From CAZDHT01 sp964505325 (GTDB taxonomy: Bacteria > Planctomycetota > PUPC01): DNA of 13,944 nt. The position numbers and the translations under genes are program-made. The notes under the pieces are model-generated. The model did not search any database. It had not been told where the DNA came from and saw nothing but the letters and a program-made list of their open reading frames with translations. The stretch spans positions 1 to 13,944 of the forward strand of contig CAZDHT010000130.1 in NCBI GenBank assembly GCA_964505325.1, given 5' to 3'. Positions 13,841-13,944 of this stretch are shown piece by piece; position 1 is the stretch's first letter; each line of letters starts with the position of its first letter.

Positions 13841-13868
13841 ATGCTATCACGGAAGGAGGGAATGTCAA
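13841..13868 (-). promoter_or_regulatory. Promoter of the DUF4912/GH57/GH57 operon
   Basis: On the minus strand a perfect TTGACA (13868-13863) is followed after 16 bases by TAGCAT (13846-13841), preceded by TG as in an extended -10 element. The expected leader before the ATG at 13772 is about 60 bases. The remaining 13869-13944 shows no recognisable gene. Confidence 0.65.
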
Positions 13869-13944
13869 GTGCAGCAGCGCGACAGACCAGGTACTCTGAT
13901 CGTGGGGTGTTTGGCGGAAACCGGGACAGCCAGCGAGTGGCAGT

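Noticed and set aside
13773..13868. Upstream TTG start for the DUF4912 protein (32 extra residues)
   Set aside because: The TTG is part of a TTGACA box with a well-spaced extended -10; the ATG at 13772 has its own ribosome binding site.
1..13944. CRISPR array, tRNA or rRNA gene
   Set aside because: No spaced direct repeats of CRISPR type and no recognisable tRNA or rRNA sequence were seen.

Overview
The window is GC-rich bacterial DNA. It carries a sulfatase, a beta-propeller glycosidase-like protein, an amidotransferase-type asparagine synthetase, two GH57 enzymes and a single-chain glycyl-tRNA synthetase of the archaeal/eukaryal class. One gene sits behind a sigma-54 type promoter. This mix resembles carbohydrate-oriented free-living lineages such as Planctomycetota, Armatimonadota or Hydrogenedentota, but nothing in the sequence fixes the phylum and no rRNA or tRNA gene is present.

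Layout. 1-125: tail of a HEPN/UPF0332-like gene (+). 288-554: small zinc-ribbon ORF (+) that runs into the 3' end of a sulfatase gene (419-1804, -) with its own sigma-70 promoter. 1805-2172: divergent regulatory region with a near-perfect sigma-54 promoter. 2173-2934: an unrecognised exported protein with six exactly 20-residue repeats followed by three EF-hand loops, then a rho-independent terminator. 3016-3187: a 172-bp MITE-like element with 18-bp terminal inverted repeats, a 9-bp target duplication and an internal 34-bp palindrome. 3282-4871: a small membrane protein and glycyl-tRNA synthetase behind one promoter. 4942-5684: a HEPN/MNT two-gene module with its own promoter, followed by a second, diverged copy of the last codons of the synthetase gene (5692-5730). 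5727-6095: membrane protein. 6148-7068: beta-propeller glycosidase-like protein. 7143-9029: asparagine synthetase. 9130-13772 (-): a three-gene operon, DUF4912 protein > GH57 branching enzyme > GH57 amylase-like enzyme, interrupted by a REP-like palindromic cluster at 11380-11434.

How the parts fit. The minus-strand operon is a coherent alpha-glucan (glycogen-like) synthesis and remodelling unit. The sulfatase and the propeller protein suggest use of complex or sulfated glycans. The most unusual items are (1) the W-x3-H-P 20-residue repeat / EF-hand protein under a sigma-54 promoter, (2) the HEPN/MNT module lodged between a complete synthetase gene and a leftover copy of its 3' end, which looks like an insertion that restored its target gene, and (3) the compact MITE with intact ends.
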